From the NCBI GenBank assembly GCA_023375675.1, contig JALQBC010000009.1, forward strand, positions 992,001-1,056,000: a stretch of DNA of 64,000 nt, read 5' to 3'. The notes under the pieces are model-generated. The model was not told the origin of the DNA and searched no databases. It saw nothing but the letters and a program-made list of their open reading frames with translations. Origin of the DNA: Cytospora piceicola. Lineage: Eukaryota > Ascomycota > Sordariomycetes > Diaporthales > Cytosporaceae. The position numbers were made by a program, and so were the translations under genes. Shown one piece after another: positions 44,415 through 55,905 of this stretch (position 1 is its first letter; every line of letters starts with the position of its first letter).

Positions 44415-45854
44415 TTACCACGTTGCCGCTCCGGGCAGCGCATCAAGCCCAGGGCCTGATGGACCTTCTCTGCTTGTTGTCTTCCGCACTTGCTGAACAT
44501 GGAGACTCGACGTCGAGCCCATGTTCAAGCTATACTGTGGGCCTGACTGTTTTCGATCCGGAGACTCTCCGGCGTGTTCGGACCTGCTCCCTTCACTCGC
44601 AATGCTGAAGCTTTTGTTGTGCACATTTCCAAAGGTGTCGTGCGATGCGTTTGCGTTCCCGAAGGTATCAATTGACCCGGTTCTCGTCAGCGGCCTGGGG
44701 GCTTGGGGCAGACTCCCACTTCGCACCCGGCTCAGGCTGCGGATGCTCTGTGGATCCGAGATGACTTGGCCTGCTTGTGGTGCTGCGATAACCACAGTGC
44801 CAGGGCTAGCCAGCGGAGGCGGGGTAGGCGAATCGGACCTGAACAAAGGGTGAATGTGTGATTCGCTCACAGAGGCTTGCTGGGTGAATGCGCGTTGTGG
44901 TGGCTGAAGCGGTGTGCGCATTGACGCAGAGCTGTAGCTTCGGTGACGGGGAGGGTCGAGGTCGAGCGGCGTCCCGGGACTGGGGCTCCGGCTTGTGGTG
45001 GGACTGGCGGGGATGGTCTCGAGGAAATGGCCACCGGTGGTGGGCGAGGACGACTCGAGCACCGTCTGGAGGTTCCGTGCATCAATTGACGAGGTTTCCC
45101 AGCAGTCGAATTCGTCAGCAGTGCTAACGCGGTCTCGACGACTCATTGAGTCGGACTGTAGACTACGTAGGCTGCGGCTGCTTGGCAATAGGCGGGTTCT
45201 GGACGAGATGGGATTCACGGCGTTCGTGAAGGAAGAAGCCACTGATGAGAAGGTCTCTGCAGCGGAGAATCTACCACTAGACGCGGGAGGATATTTCGAG
45301 TCCATCGAGACGTCCCGGGTGGTCGGCTCAGAGGGGCTTGTGCTGCTATACGGGATTGTTTTGACGCGAGTGGTTGGAAAGCGCCGGCCGACCTCTTGCA
45401 TGTTTGGTGAGTTCGACCTGCTCTCATCTGGCGCGCGATCGAGGATGAAGCGGGCGACGAGGAACAGCAGCTGCATGACAAAGGAGGACACGAGAGCGAC
45501 CGATTCTCCTGCGAGGAATCCGATTGTGGTGCTTCCGAGGGCGGTGCTTCTGGACAAGCAGATGAGTGTTGCGACTGTCAGTACAGCAGCAATGACACAA
45601 AGAACGATACCCGAGCCAAACAGTAGCCCGGTGACTGCTCTTGCCTCTTGTCTAATAGAGGCGATAAGGACCCATGACAACAGGGTTAGCACTGCCGACT
45701 CTAATACGGATGATGTTATGGCAGTGACCCGAGTTGGTGATTTGGGGTTGGAGCAACGCAGCGCCAGAATGATATTGAGAATGAACAGGACCGTCGTGGC
45801 TAATATAGCAAAGACCCCGAGCACTGCTGAGGCCCAGGATGGAGATATCCTCAT
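44415..45854 (-). CDS. Four-helix integral membrane protein with long disordered tail
   Basis: A single exon of 479 codons on the minus strand with ATG at 45854. Four hydrophobic helices occupy about residues 8-33, 44-68, 74-101 and 110-139 (the last includes VALVSSFVMQLLFLVARFIL). The remaining ~340 residues are Ser/Pro/Thr-rich, with several RS-type candidate phosphosites, and end in GLDALPGAATW, which I recall as a conserved ending in ascomycete homologues. The helix spacing resembles small four-pass (MARVEL/tetraspan-like) proteins, but no diagnostic motif is visible, so the family is not assigned. It is probably in the plasma membrane or an endomembrane with the tail in the cytosol. Confidence 0.75.
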   Translation of the reverse strand: MRISPSWASAVLGVFAILATTVLFILNIILALRCSNPKSPTRVTAITSSVLESAVLTLLSWVLIASIRQEARAVTGLLFGSGIVLCVIAAVLTVATLICLSRSTALGSTTIGFLAGESVALVSSFVMQLLFLVARFILDRAPDESRSNSPNMQEVGRRFPTTRVKTIPYSSTSPSEPTTRDVSMDSKYPPASSGRFSAAETFSSVASSFTNAVNPISSRTRLLPSSRSLRSLQSDSMSRRDRVSTADEFDCWETSSIDARNLQTVLESSSPTTGGHFLETIPASPTTSRSPSPGTPLDLDPPRHRSYSSASMRTPLQPPQRAFTQQASVSESHIHPLFRSDSPTPPPLASPGTVVIAAPQAGQVISDPQSIRSLSRVRSGSLPQAPRPLTRTGSIDTFGNANASHDTFGNVHNKSFSIASEGSRSEHAGESPDRKQSGPQYSLNMGSTSSLHVQQVRKTTSREGPSGPGLDALPGAATW

Positions 45855-47273
45855 GTTGTTGTTGTTGGTGGTGGCTGTTCTGAATTCATGCGTGAGGAAT
45901 GTTGAGTGGGTGTGCGGTTGGTCTAAGACAGACTTGGTCGTTTGGCGGGCCGTGAGACAATGCAACGGGCCGAAGGTAGTGAGAAAGCGAGTGTGATGAT
46001 CCGTGGATCGCGCTGTGAATCAGTTAAACGAGTGGACGAAGGTCGATGGGCCTCAAGGAAAACAGAAGAGAAGCCCCGGGCGTAAATGTTCAAGGAAACA
46101 ACAGCCCAGCTTGTTTTTAATATCCAGACAATGAACACGGAGCCCGAGCCCTCGACCCTGGCGATGGACGCCTGTCACTCGAACCCCGGCGCCGGTGGAT
46201 CCCGGCGCGCACCGTGGAGACCGAAAGGAAAGGAAAAGTCGGAAATGACTTGGGGTGGAGACGTTGGCCGGGGTACAAAACGTCGCACGCGGAGTCAAAC
46301 AATCAAGCAAGTTTCTAGAAAACCCGACCAGGAGGCACCGTGGGTCCTGAGAAAGTGGGCCGACGAGGCTGAAGATGACGGCACAATCGCGGGGTGGGGG
46401 GATGAAGTTGGTAGTTGTTTGTAATGGCTTCCAAAGGGTTCGAACAAAATGACGAAGACGCTGCGGGTACAAACAAAACACAGTCGTGTTCAGTACAGTA
46501 TAGAAAGCAGTACAGTGTCGGGCCGGGCTCGAGAGGTCGTCGTGCCTTGCAGTAGTCTCCAAGTCCCCACCTCGTGCCGAAGCCATGCAGAGGAGAATTC
46601 TGAGCCTTGCCTATGCTGGCTGAAGAGCCGGTGATGCTGCAGCGAAGTAATGTTATCCGGGAGCACCAGGGCCGGCGGTAAGGAATGGGGTGGGTAAGAA
46701 ACCACGCGAGCCCCGAGATGATTATGTTGATGGAAGGACAAATAAGGTTCCTGCCTCAGGTCCCGAAAACCGGCCTCTTCGGAGGCACAGGGACTATGAT
46801 TTTGGGTATTGGAGGTATTGCAGGTGACGGCAACACATACCAACGAGGAGTCCATGCAGGAGTCGTGAAGAAAGAAGGGGGGGTGTTGGTTTCTTGTGGA
46901 GCTCGTACTGTATATATGGGTCCCCGCGGCATGTCAGCTTGACTGCCGGGAAACCTTTGAATGCAAGCGAAAGGACGCGTCTCGTCGCGTGTGGACCACT
47001 CGTCTGCACGGTTTCTCTCTCTTCTTTTCTTCTGTTGTGTTTCCAATTAGCCCTGTAGCTCCCGTTGCACAGCGAGACAAGGATCTCCCTTTCGCAGGGG
47101 TTTACGCAGGCACCTTGCATGCAGGCGTGCCTGGCAGCCTGGCTCCCTGGTGGAGAAGCTGAGCCTTCCTGGGCTGGGCTGGGCTGTCCTGGTTTGTCTG
47201 GTTAGGCTTTGGTGGAGAGTCGTTGGATGCCGGGTGCCTGAGGTGATCGGTGATGTGCCGGGATGAAGTGGTC

Positions 47274-47326
47274 CTCAGAAATTCTCAGAAATTCTCAGAA
47301 ATTCTCAGGGATTTTCAGGAATTCTC
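47274..47326. repeat. ATTCTCAGAA tandem repeat (10-bp unit)
   Basis: Three exact units followed by two diverged ones (attctcaggg, attttcagga), a short minisatellite. The unit length is close to one helical turn. Confidence 0.9.
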
Positions 47327-48861
47327 CGTACTCGCTACCTTCAATCTCGCCATCTCTCTCACTGGAGTCCGGGGCTGTTCCCACATTATTATGTAGCTAT
47401 GCAGCATATGCCGGGTGCATATAGACCACTAGACCACGATGCCACGCAATGAATATGGTGTCTTCATGAAGAGGGCGGCGGCCGTCATCTCCGTCTACAA
47501 CGCTTAATGAGGTACCGATATAAAGTTTGTGCGACACCAGCAGATCTCGTGGAAATGCAACGCCTGCCAGGATGCAGCTGAAGGATCGCCCAGGTGCCCT
47601 GATCCTTGCTACCAGCGCATCGTACTTGACGTGAGTGGTCCATGGACGCTGGCGGTGAGGACTGTGAGGCAGGGGCTTCTCATCTTTGAGGCTGCCTTCT
47701 CCTGAGAGCTATGCCCTTCATCGTCTCGTCTCGTCTGCTCGTATGGCGGCGTGCGGCCTTCGCCGGTAACAACCCCTTAGGCCATTGCAAACAAGCTGAC
47801 AGGGTGCGGCACGTGTTCAATGGTGGCAGCCTCGATCTCTCGTACTGAGAAACTACTAAGTAGGTTTTTGAGAAGCTTCAAGTAGAAGAGAACACGGGCA
47901 AACCTTGCGCTGCTTCTTCTTGTTCACCAGGATATCTGGCGGTAGTAGTGACCTTTCTTTCTGTAATGATCAAGGACTTGTCGTGACACATGTAATGTTC
48001 TGATTTTAGGTCTCCACCTGCCGTTGGCCGCAGATGAAATCTGCATATTTCCATAATGAATCTGCCGCAGGCTTGGATCTCTGGGCGCTGAGAGCAGATG
48101 ATGGTCTGCTCTGTTGTGGCAATTATATTGCATTGACGCCAATAAGCGCTATCGAGTCAGCTAGAGAGAGATGGGATGGAAGAAGAAGCAAAATCAATGG
48201 GCAAAAGGTAGTGTGAAACCAAGTAGCAATCTTAGCCGGTCCTGGATGTAGAAGTTGAATAATGCCTGCCAGGCCAACTCGTGGCCTGAGATGAGATACG
48301 GCACCTCCGTAGGGAAGGGGGAAGAAAGCTTTTCTCGGTTATCTCGATCGTGGGACCTCAGTCTTATGCAGGTACAGCCGCTCAGGGTGCTCCATATCCA
48401 TGAGCAATTTGCAGTTGTGGTGGGTGGAAATCTCTCTCAGCCTCGTCCATGATCAAGGAAGTTTGTAATCCGCCCTGTCGGGTCAGGTCTCAATATCCTC
48501 GCAAATTCCCAGGTATTTTGGCACGACGGTGAGAAGCGGCTGTGCAGCTGAGGCTTCAAATAAAAGTGAAGGAGAGTCGTCTATGTACACTAGCTCTTCG
48601 TCAAACTTATACGAGGTCTGACTTATAAATATACACAGTTGAAGATACCACGCGAGTATGGGTCCGTACTGTGTACTATTGGTACGGTACTGCGAGCTGA
48701 TACAGTATATACTGTGTTTTCCAAGAAACGTCAGACTTTATGTACTGCGGAGACATAATTCAATTGGTAGAGAATTGTGGTCTCAACGGTCCAGAGCGTT
48801 CGGTCAAGGGCGATCAATTATCAATCAGCAATTGACATTAGAAAGGCCTGAAAGGCAATGC

Positions 48862-48931
48862 CTCAACCCTCAACCCTCAACCCTCAACCTTCAACCCAGC
48901 AACAGCAGCAGCAGCAGCAGCAGCAACAGCG
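48862..48931 (+). repeat. CTCAACC array joined to a CAG trinucleotide run
   Basis: Five 7-bp CTCAACC/TTCAACC units run directly into about ten CAG/CAA triplets. A short open frame crosses it but has no other protein character. Confidence 0.9.
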
Positions 48932-49784
48932 GAAAACGAAACCACGACCTCGGGATTCAGTTATTCCCCCTGGAAGACTGAAGATGATGTCATGGTCAGT
49001 CAGTCAAACGCTGAATAATCGTGCTTCTTCCTACATTGAGCTCGCTGACTCAACGCCTGAACCCTCGTACCTGCATACAGTACCGGTAATGCAAGAAAGT
49101 CACTCTACGGATCCGTATCCTGATGTCTGTCGCCTTGAGTCTCAGCTACTTGTCGAAAACCCACTCGAGCAAGGCCTGGCGCGGGTGCAGCTGAGGAAGG
49201 GAAGGTTGCTGTCGTCGTCGTCGCATCATCACACAACAAAGCTCAGTTCTTGTTCATCGGCCCGGCATTCACCCGCTCCAATCAGCCACTATCACAGCCA
49301 TATTTGACCATACAGATGGGGCCCCACCGGGTCTGCGTTGCTGCTTCTCCGAGGTGAGGGCAGAACACGTTCAAAAAGTGTCAAATATGCTCAACAAGGC
49401 CAAATCCGAAGGTTGGAACCAGTTAGCCTGCAACACAACATGCACTCGCAACCACCTCACAGATGGCGATATTGGCAGCTCCTCCACTTTCGCCCTTTTA
49501 CCCCTGGTTCTCCGTGTGATTCGGCACAATGATGCATCGAGCCTCATTTCTCGCATGCTACTCCGAATCCACCAATTGTGATTGCTGGGATTTACTGCAT
49601 CTCGGTCACTTCTCCGAGGAGACGGTGTAACTAGTGTTGCTGTTCCTCGTGACATGCAGGTTAAGTGATAAAGGTTCCAGTACGTGTTTATATCTATGTA
49701 TCTGAGTAGGCACCCTCGTTTCGGGTCGCATATGTCTGTCTGCCAGATCGAGTGACTTCAGCAGACATTGAGACGTTTTGCGAT

Positions 49785-52700
49785 ATGCGTCCTTTCATCA
49801 TCATTGCTGCTTTGTTAGCATGGATCTGCAGTGTCTCCTCGACTACTGACAACTTGACCGACGTCGTGACATGGGACAGTTACAGTCTCTCCGTCAATGG
49901 CGAAAGGGTCTTTATCAACTCGGCTGAGTTCCATTACCAACGTTTACCCGTCCCAGAGCTCTGGCTCGACGTCTTTCAGAAGCTGAAGGCCAATGGCTTC
50001 AACACCCTCAGCGTCTACTTCTTCTGGAGCTATCACTCTGCATCCAAGGGCGTCTACGACTTCGAAAGCCCGGGAAAGAACGTCCAGCAGCTGTTCGACT
50101 ACGCCAAGGAAGCTGGTTTGTGGGTGATTGCGCGTGCAGGGCCTTACTGCAACGCCGAGACGAACGGGGGAGGTCTTGCTCTTTGGGGGTCGGACGGGAG
50201 TCTAGGTAGTCTCCGGACCAGCGATGAGAAATACCATGAAGCCTGGCTTCCATGGGTGCAGAAAATCGGGGCGATCATCGCGGCAAACCAGATCACTAAC
50301 GGCGGCCCTGTCATCCTCCACCAAATCGAGAACGAACTGCAAGAAACTACTCATTCGGCAGGCAATACTCTGGTAATTTACATGGAACAGGTCGAATCAG
50401 CCTTCCGCGATGCTGGCGTCATCGTTCCCTTCACAAGTAATGAGAAAGGCATGCGATCTGAATCATGGAGCACAGACTATCAGGACGTCGGAGGCGCCGT
50501 GAACGTCTATGGCTTGGACTCTTACCCTGGAGGTCTCTCATGTACGAACCCAGACAGCGGGTTCAAGGTCGTCCGGACATACTACCAGTGTAAGAAAAAG
50601 GGCTGTTGCTACTGTCACCAACCTGCAAAACTGATTCGTCCTTGCCCTAGGGTTCCAGAATTACAGTTCTACCCAGCCAGGGTATCTGCCGGAGTTTGAG
50701 GGCGGTTACTTCAGTGCCTGGGGAGGCGAGGCATTCTACGACGCGTGCACTTCTGACCACAGTCCAGAGTTTCCAGATGTCTAGTAAGTACATGACAGCC
50801 TCATTGCGACATGTGCTCAGCCGATATTCTGATTTGAGTGGCACGACTTGCCCGGAGCGACCCCAGTTACTAACTCACCCCGCAGCTACAAAAACAACAT
50901 AGGTCAAAAAGTCACAATGCAGAGCTTCTATATGACATATGGCGGGACGAATTGGGGTCACTCGGCTGCTCCTGTTGTATACACAAGCTATGATTATAGG
51001 TAAACCCAGCTACTGGCAACCTGCTTCAACAGGGGCTAATGTGCACATACTCAGCGCTCCGCTCCGGGAGACCCGCCAGCAATGGACTAAGCTATTCCAA
51101 ACGAAACTGGTGAACTTGTTCGCGCAATCTTCACCAGATCTTCTCAAGACGGAGATGGTAGGGAACGGCACTGGATACCAAGTGAGTGTCCCTGAGTCCA
51201 ACGAAACAATGCCACATATAACAAGGGGCTAATCCGGGAGAGGTCTCGTCGGATTCCGTATTCACTTGGGTTCTTCGGAACCCCGATACCGGTGCTACTT
51301 TTACAGTAACTCAGCAAGATAGTACAAAGTCTACTGACGACGTAACATTCTCGGCCACGCTGGATACCAGCGCCAGATCGGTGAATGTCTCGAACATCTC
51401 GCTACTCGGCAGACAAAGTAGGATCCTCGTCACGGACTATGCGTTCGGCGAACATATTCTGCTGTATTCATCTGCCGATATTGCCACTTACGGCAACTTC
51501 GAAGGCGTGGATGCGATAGTTCTTTATCTCAAGGAAGGACAAACCGGCGAATTTGCATTCAAGGACGAGACAGGACTGGCCTACACAACCCATGGAAGCT
51601 CAGTGTTCGGCTCCTCAAATAGCAGTACACTTGGCCAGGTCTTCACCTACACCCAAGGCTCAGGGCCAAGCTTCGTCAAGTTTTCAAATGGTGTGCTGGT
51701 GTACCTGCTTGATCAGCCGACAGCATGGACATTCTGGGCACCATCGACCAGCGCTGATGTATACGGATCGCCAGACGAGACGATCTTCATTCTAGGGCCA
51801 TACCTCGTCAGAAGCGCATCCATCAACAACGGCGTGCTCCAAATATCAGGCGACAATGACAACACAACTACGCTTGAGGCCTTTGTCGGCTCAACCCCCA
51901 TAAAGGCTATAACTTGGAACGGCCAGCGTCTCAATATCACCAGGACGGCCTACGGCACATACACCGCGGCGATCCCAGGAACGGAGTCGCGATCAGTGTC
52001 CCTCCCTGCCCTAGACACCTGGACGTCCGCCGACTCCCTCCCCGAAGCACAGCCCGACTTCGACGACTCAGCCTGGGTCATTTGCGACAAGACCAACACC
52101 TCGTCCCCAGTTGCCCCGTACACTCTCCCAGTGCTCTTCTCGTCTGACTACGGCTACTACACGGGCGCGAAGCTCTACCGGGGCTACTTCACCGCCGGGT
52201 CCTACTTCACCTCCGTCAACATCACTGCGAGCGGCGGCCTGGCCTTTGGGTGGAACGCCTGGCTGAACGGCGTACTCATCGGCGGGGACCCGGGCAACGC
52301 CTCGCTCACAACCACGACGCGGCTCCTCGAACTGCCAGCCTCGGCGCTCTCCCTGAACAAGAGAGGCAGCACCAACGGCACTGCTACTAACGTCTTGACC
52401 GTGCTGGTCGACTACCACGGTCACGACGAGACCTCGACGTCGCATGGCGTGGAGAACCCGCGGGGCATACTGGGCGCCCGGCTGCTCCCCGGGACCGCGA
52501 CGAATACCAGCGACACGGGCTTCGCGCTGTGGAAGATCCAGGGCAACGCCGGCGGGTCCGCCAACATCGACCCCGTGCGCGGGCCGATGAACGAGGGCGG
52601 GCTATACGGGGAGCGGCTGGGCTGGCACCTGCCGGGCTTCTCGCCCTCGTCACAGCCCTCCCCCTCCTCCTCCTCCTCCGCCGCGGCCGCCGCGTGGGAC

Positions 52701-53099
52701 AGCTCGACGCCGTACGACGGCCTGGACGGCGCCGGGGTGCGCCTCTACCTGACCAGCTTCACGCTCGACGTCGACGCGGACCTGGACGCGCCTCTCGGCG
52801 TGTCCTTCTCCGCGCCCGACGGCACCGTCGCGCGGGTCATGTTCTGGGTCAACGGGTACCAGTACGGGAAGTACGTGCCGCACATCGGGCCGCAGTCCGT
52901 GTTCCCGGTGCCGCCGGGGATCGTCAACAACCGCGGGCCCAACACCCTGGCGGTGAGCATCTGGGCGCAGACGGACGAGGGGGCGAGATTGGACCGGGTC
53001 GAGCTGGTGAACTACGGGCTGTACCAGTCGGACTTTGGGTTCAGTCGCGACTGGAGCGCGTTGCAGCCTGGGTGGGTGGATAGGTCTGCTTATGCGTAG
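49785..53099 (+). CDS. Secreted GH35 beta-galactosidase
   Basis: Five exons (49785-50589, 50651-50783, 50886-50999, 51055-51181, 51243-53099) give 1011 aa. A signal peptide ([20 protein letters not shown]) is followed by the GH35 TIM barrel: [50 protein letters not shown]. The active-site block is [13 protein letters not shown], with acid/base Glu about residue 184, and the nucleophile Glu283 is in [42 protein letters not shown] continues across exons 3-4. C-terminal beta domains include [13 protein letters not shown] and [20 protein letters not shown]. The enzyme cleaves terminal beta-galactose, probably from plant-wall polysaccharides. The last intron acceptor (51242) was chosen because it alone restores the frame (…[14 protein letters not shown]). 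Residues encoded at 52400-53000 are extremely G/C3-rich. Confidence 0.93.
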
Positions 53100-54761
53100 C
53101 TGATACACACACAATCCGTAGACAGGTCGCACCACTTTGGTCAGATTACATGCAGTAAAACGTTGACTGCCCATTGGCCGGAGGTTGTCATCTGGCATAG
53201 TTTACGGATGGGGCGTCAAGGGACTGTACAATATTCCGAAGGCCCGATCAACAATCTGGAACCGTTATTGCATGCACGTCGTAATTCGTTGCGCCGCAAC
53301 ATGTTATTCGCAAGGGAAGTGCCTTATCCTACTGGCAATGCTCTATTCCAGTTACAGGAATACAATTAGACAACGAACAGGCCTCGATCAGATACTCGCA
53401 GGTGGCAGCAACAAGGTGCATAGAATTGGACGACTATTTCAAAGTCAAGACTTGGGGGCAAATGTAAAAGGAGTGGCACTTACTTGAGTCCTATTCGCTG
53501 CATCATTAGTGCTATGGACTATACAGGCAAGTAGTCCACCAACAAGAAATTGCCAATGACAACTATCAAATCGCCTCTTCGGAACGCTTTTGATTGCGAC
53601 TACGTGTTCCTGTCCATTAACTCAGCAGCAATTCTTAATGGGTGACAACATTGGAAAACTTTCTTCAACGTCAACGCTCCACCAATGGAGCCTCCTTGGC
53701 GGGAAGAGAGCCTCGAAGGCCTTGATGGCTGTTCGCACTGGTGCATATCTTTACGCAGTATCCAAGGGTCTTTCACGTTCGATGGACGTCTTACTCTTGA
53801 ACCACGTTCCTCTTTTTAGCTTCAGCATGACCTCAGGTTGCAGGCACACACCTGGTCGGGTACTGAGCGGGCACTCTCACAGGCTACACGGCGTATCGTC
53901 TTCAGAGCTATCGTTTCCATTATTGGCACAGAAATGTTCATGTCTTTTTCTTGGATCGCCCTTCCTTTTGCCATTGACTCAAATGCAGTCAACCGCCCTA
54001 GCCCCATACTCGAATACAACGCATATTATACACCGGCCTGGTGTGCTCGAAACATGACTCCATTTTACCGTTATCACCCTCCAACCGCCGTATGCAAATG
54101 CATAAAGATCAAGCCTCCCATTTGAACGCTCCAATAAATGCAAAAAGACCTGTCATGTTCCAGGACGGCCGCAACACTTTCGTCTTTTGTCCTGAAGAAT
54201 GAGGCTGAGCCTAGCGGTCGATCTGGGTAGAATACACTCCCGCCTAGAAGAGGCAGGGAAGAAATCGACAAACACCTTTGAGACCCCCGACTTTGCCTGG
54301 ATGAAATCGCGCCAGAACAATAACAGAATGAGAACAGTACAGTGACCAAGGGGTATGTCGTCTAAATTGGTGGGCACCATGACCCCGTTGGTCGAAACAA
54401 ACCCAGTCGACCAACAAACCCAGTTTAGAGTGTCTGATTGCTCCTGAAACAGAGACGAAGGACAAACTCAAAATTCGCCTCGCTGCGGGCGAATTGACTA
54501 CAGCCGTGTTGGACCCAAGAACCATTTCGGCATGTAGCCTGTCCGTTGGATATACTACCGTGTCGAGTCCGGCCAGCGCATTCCCCTTCCTCGAACGTAT
54601 TGGGCTTCGTTGTAGGTGAGAGATTTGCCGTCGTTCTCCGCCATGTTACGCGGCCGGGTCGAGTGCCTTGCGTCGTAACCTCAATTAAACTCCTCCTGGT
54701 CGAGTGCCATACCTGATGGCCCAAGTAGCAGTGGTGACCTCATCTCAATTTCGTCCTGCTC
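53100..54761. other. Convergent intergenic spacer
   Basis: 1.66 kb between the beta-galactosidase and the AT-hook-like gene. Frames of up to 155 codons exist but show no protein family character, and both strands are similarly open. The word ggtcgagtgcc occurs twice (54657 and 54700). Nothing else is evident. Confidence 0.55.
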
Positions 54762-55905
54762 CTAAGCCGAGTTCGTCACTGGAGGAGGATCGTGAACGGG
54801 TACTCGCCCCAGAGATGGAGCCGAGACTTTGTGTGCTTCGATGGAAGGATCTGGTGTGACGAGGTTGCCGATGGATGGTGATTTTTCAGACTTTCCTGCG
54901 CTTGTCGGTTGTTCCATATAGCTCCTCGGTATCCCATGCTTCATCTCCCCAATAACACCTGCTGCTTCTACCCTTGAAGACCTGGAGCCTGCAGGTACCG
55001 GTACCCCACGATGTGCTGGAGATGGATGGGAGGAGCCCGATGCCGCATAGCCCGTGGCAACTGCACCGACAGCCGGTGGAATGGCAGGCTTGGGACTGAT
55101 CGGGACTGGGGTATTCGTCGCATAGGAGTTAGAGTTTGCCCGAGCCTGTGCCTCCTTTTCGGCCTTGGAAGGCCTCCCACGCTTCCTGGCCGTAGGATTC
55201 GACTGGAACACGCTGTAACCATTAGACGGCGACTTGCTCTGGAAAACGCTATATCCTTCCGTCGGTGTATCTGCGGATGGTCTTGGCTGAATTGCGCGCG
55301 AGGCATTCGGAGCTTGTTGAAGCTGGGGTTGAGGACGTGGTTGAAGTTGAACCTGTGGACGGGGAGGAAGCGGTCGCGGTTGATATTGTATTGGCGTCAA
55401 TGAAGCTACACGCTTTGGGGCGTGTTCGCTAAGGTCGCCCACGGACTTGCGTTTTTTGGGCTCCAAGTTTGGCAAGCTGGGGAACTGTAATTCTATATCC
55501 AGCATGTTCGAAGCAGCGCGCATGCACTGGTGCATATTGCGGCCTGCAGAAGAGAAGGTCAGGTATCGTGAAAGGACACATTTCGGTCAGGCCCATTCAG
55601 CCAACTTACCTCCAGGCAATTGCATTGAAAACCAGTCGGCCTGTAAGTTGTATGCTTCTAATGATCATCAATATTAGCAACGCCGCACAGCCTGAAGTAT
55701 AACTATTTAGAGCGGCGGGCTCACTAATAAATTCGATAAGCTGTTCGGTTCCAACTTGGCTTGCCTTGATGTATTCGGCGAGCACAAAGCGCTGGGGAGT
55801 CACGTTAGCAGCCGCAGCAAGACGAGACGAGACGATGGAAACCAATATTGAGATGTTGATGATCGATTGGCATACCTTCTCATCCTCAGTGAAAGCATCC
55901 ATCAT
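54762..55905 (-). CDS. AT-hook-like nuclear protein of unknown function
   Basis: Four exons on the minus strand (55876-55905, 55725-55791, 55610-55657, 54762-55543) give 308 aa. The tiny first exon (MMDAFTEDEK) is joined to RFVLAEYIKASQVGTEQLIE, then KAYNLQADWFSMQLPG and GRNMHQCMRAASNMLDIE. This spliced N-terminal ~65 residues forms a plausible helical domain, and every junction has standard GT/AG with phase matched. A basic patch (EPKKRKSVG) and one AT-hook-type core (ARKRGRPSKAEKEAQ, about residues 165-180) lie within otherwise Pro/Gln/Ser-rich sequence. GYSVFQSKSPSNGYSVFQSN is a direct repeat just before the hook. DNA binding and nuclear location are inferred. No named family is recognised; the N-terminal segment looks conserved in filamentous fungi. 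Confidence 0.75.

Larger units (their letters stand above)
45855..49784. other. 3.9-kb divergent intergenic region
   Basis: No gene is supportable. It contains a 10-bp tandem repeat at 47274-47326, a CTCAACC array joined to a CAG run (48862-48931), and gtac/tactgta motifs at 48661-48715. The stretch 48749-48790 resembles a tRNA D-arm but lacks the rest. The right end (49600-49784) is the beta-galactosidase promoter, with tttatatc at 49687 as a weak TATA-like word. Confidence 0.55.

Noticed and set aside
48749..48815. tRNA-like D-arm sequence (ttcaattggtagagaa)
   Set aside because: No matching acceptor stem, T-arm B box or anticodon loop at the right spacing; not a tRNA gene.
48858..49307. 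Gln-rich 149-codon ORF
   Set aside because: It consists of the CTCAACC and CAG repeats plus random sequence; no conserved segment.
51182..51242. Apparent frameshift in the beta-galactosidase suggesting a pseudogene
   Set aside because: A 61-bp intron with an AGAG acceptor and gctaat branch restores the frame; size matches neighbouring introns.
53590..54057. 155-codon ORF 3' of the beta-galactosidase
   Set aside because: No motif, no convincing start context, and similarly open frames on the opposite strand.
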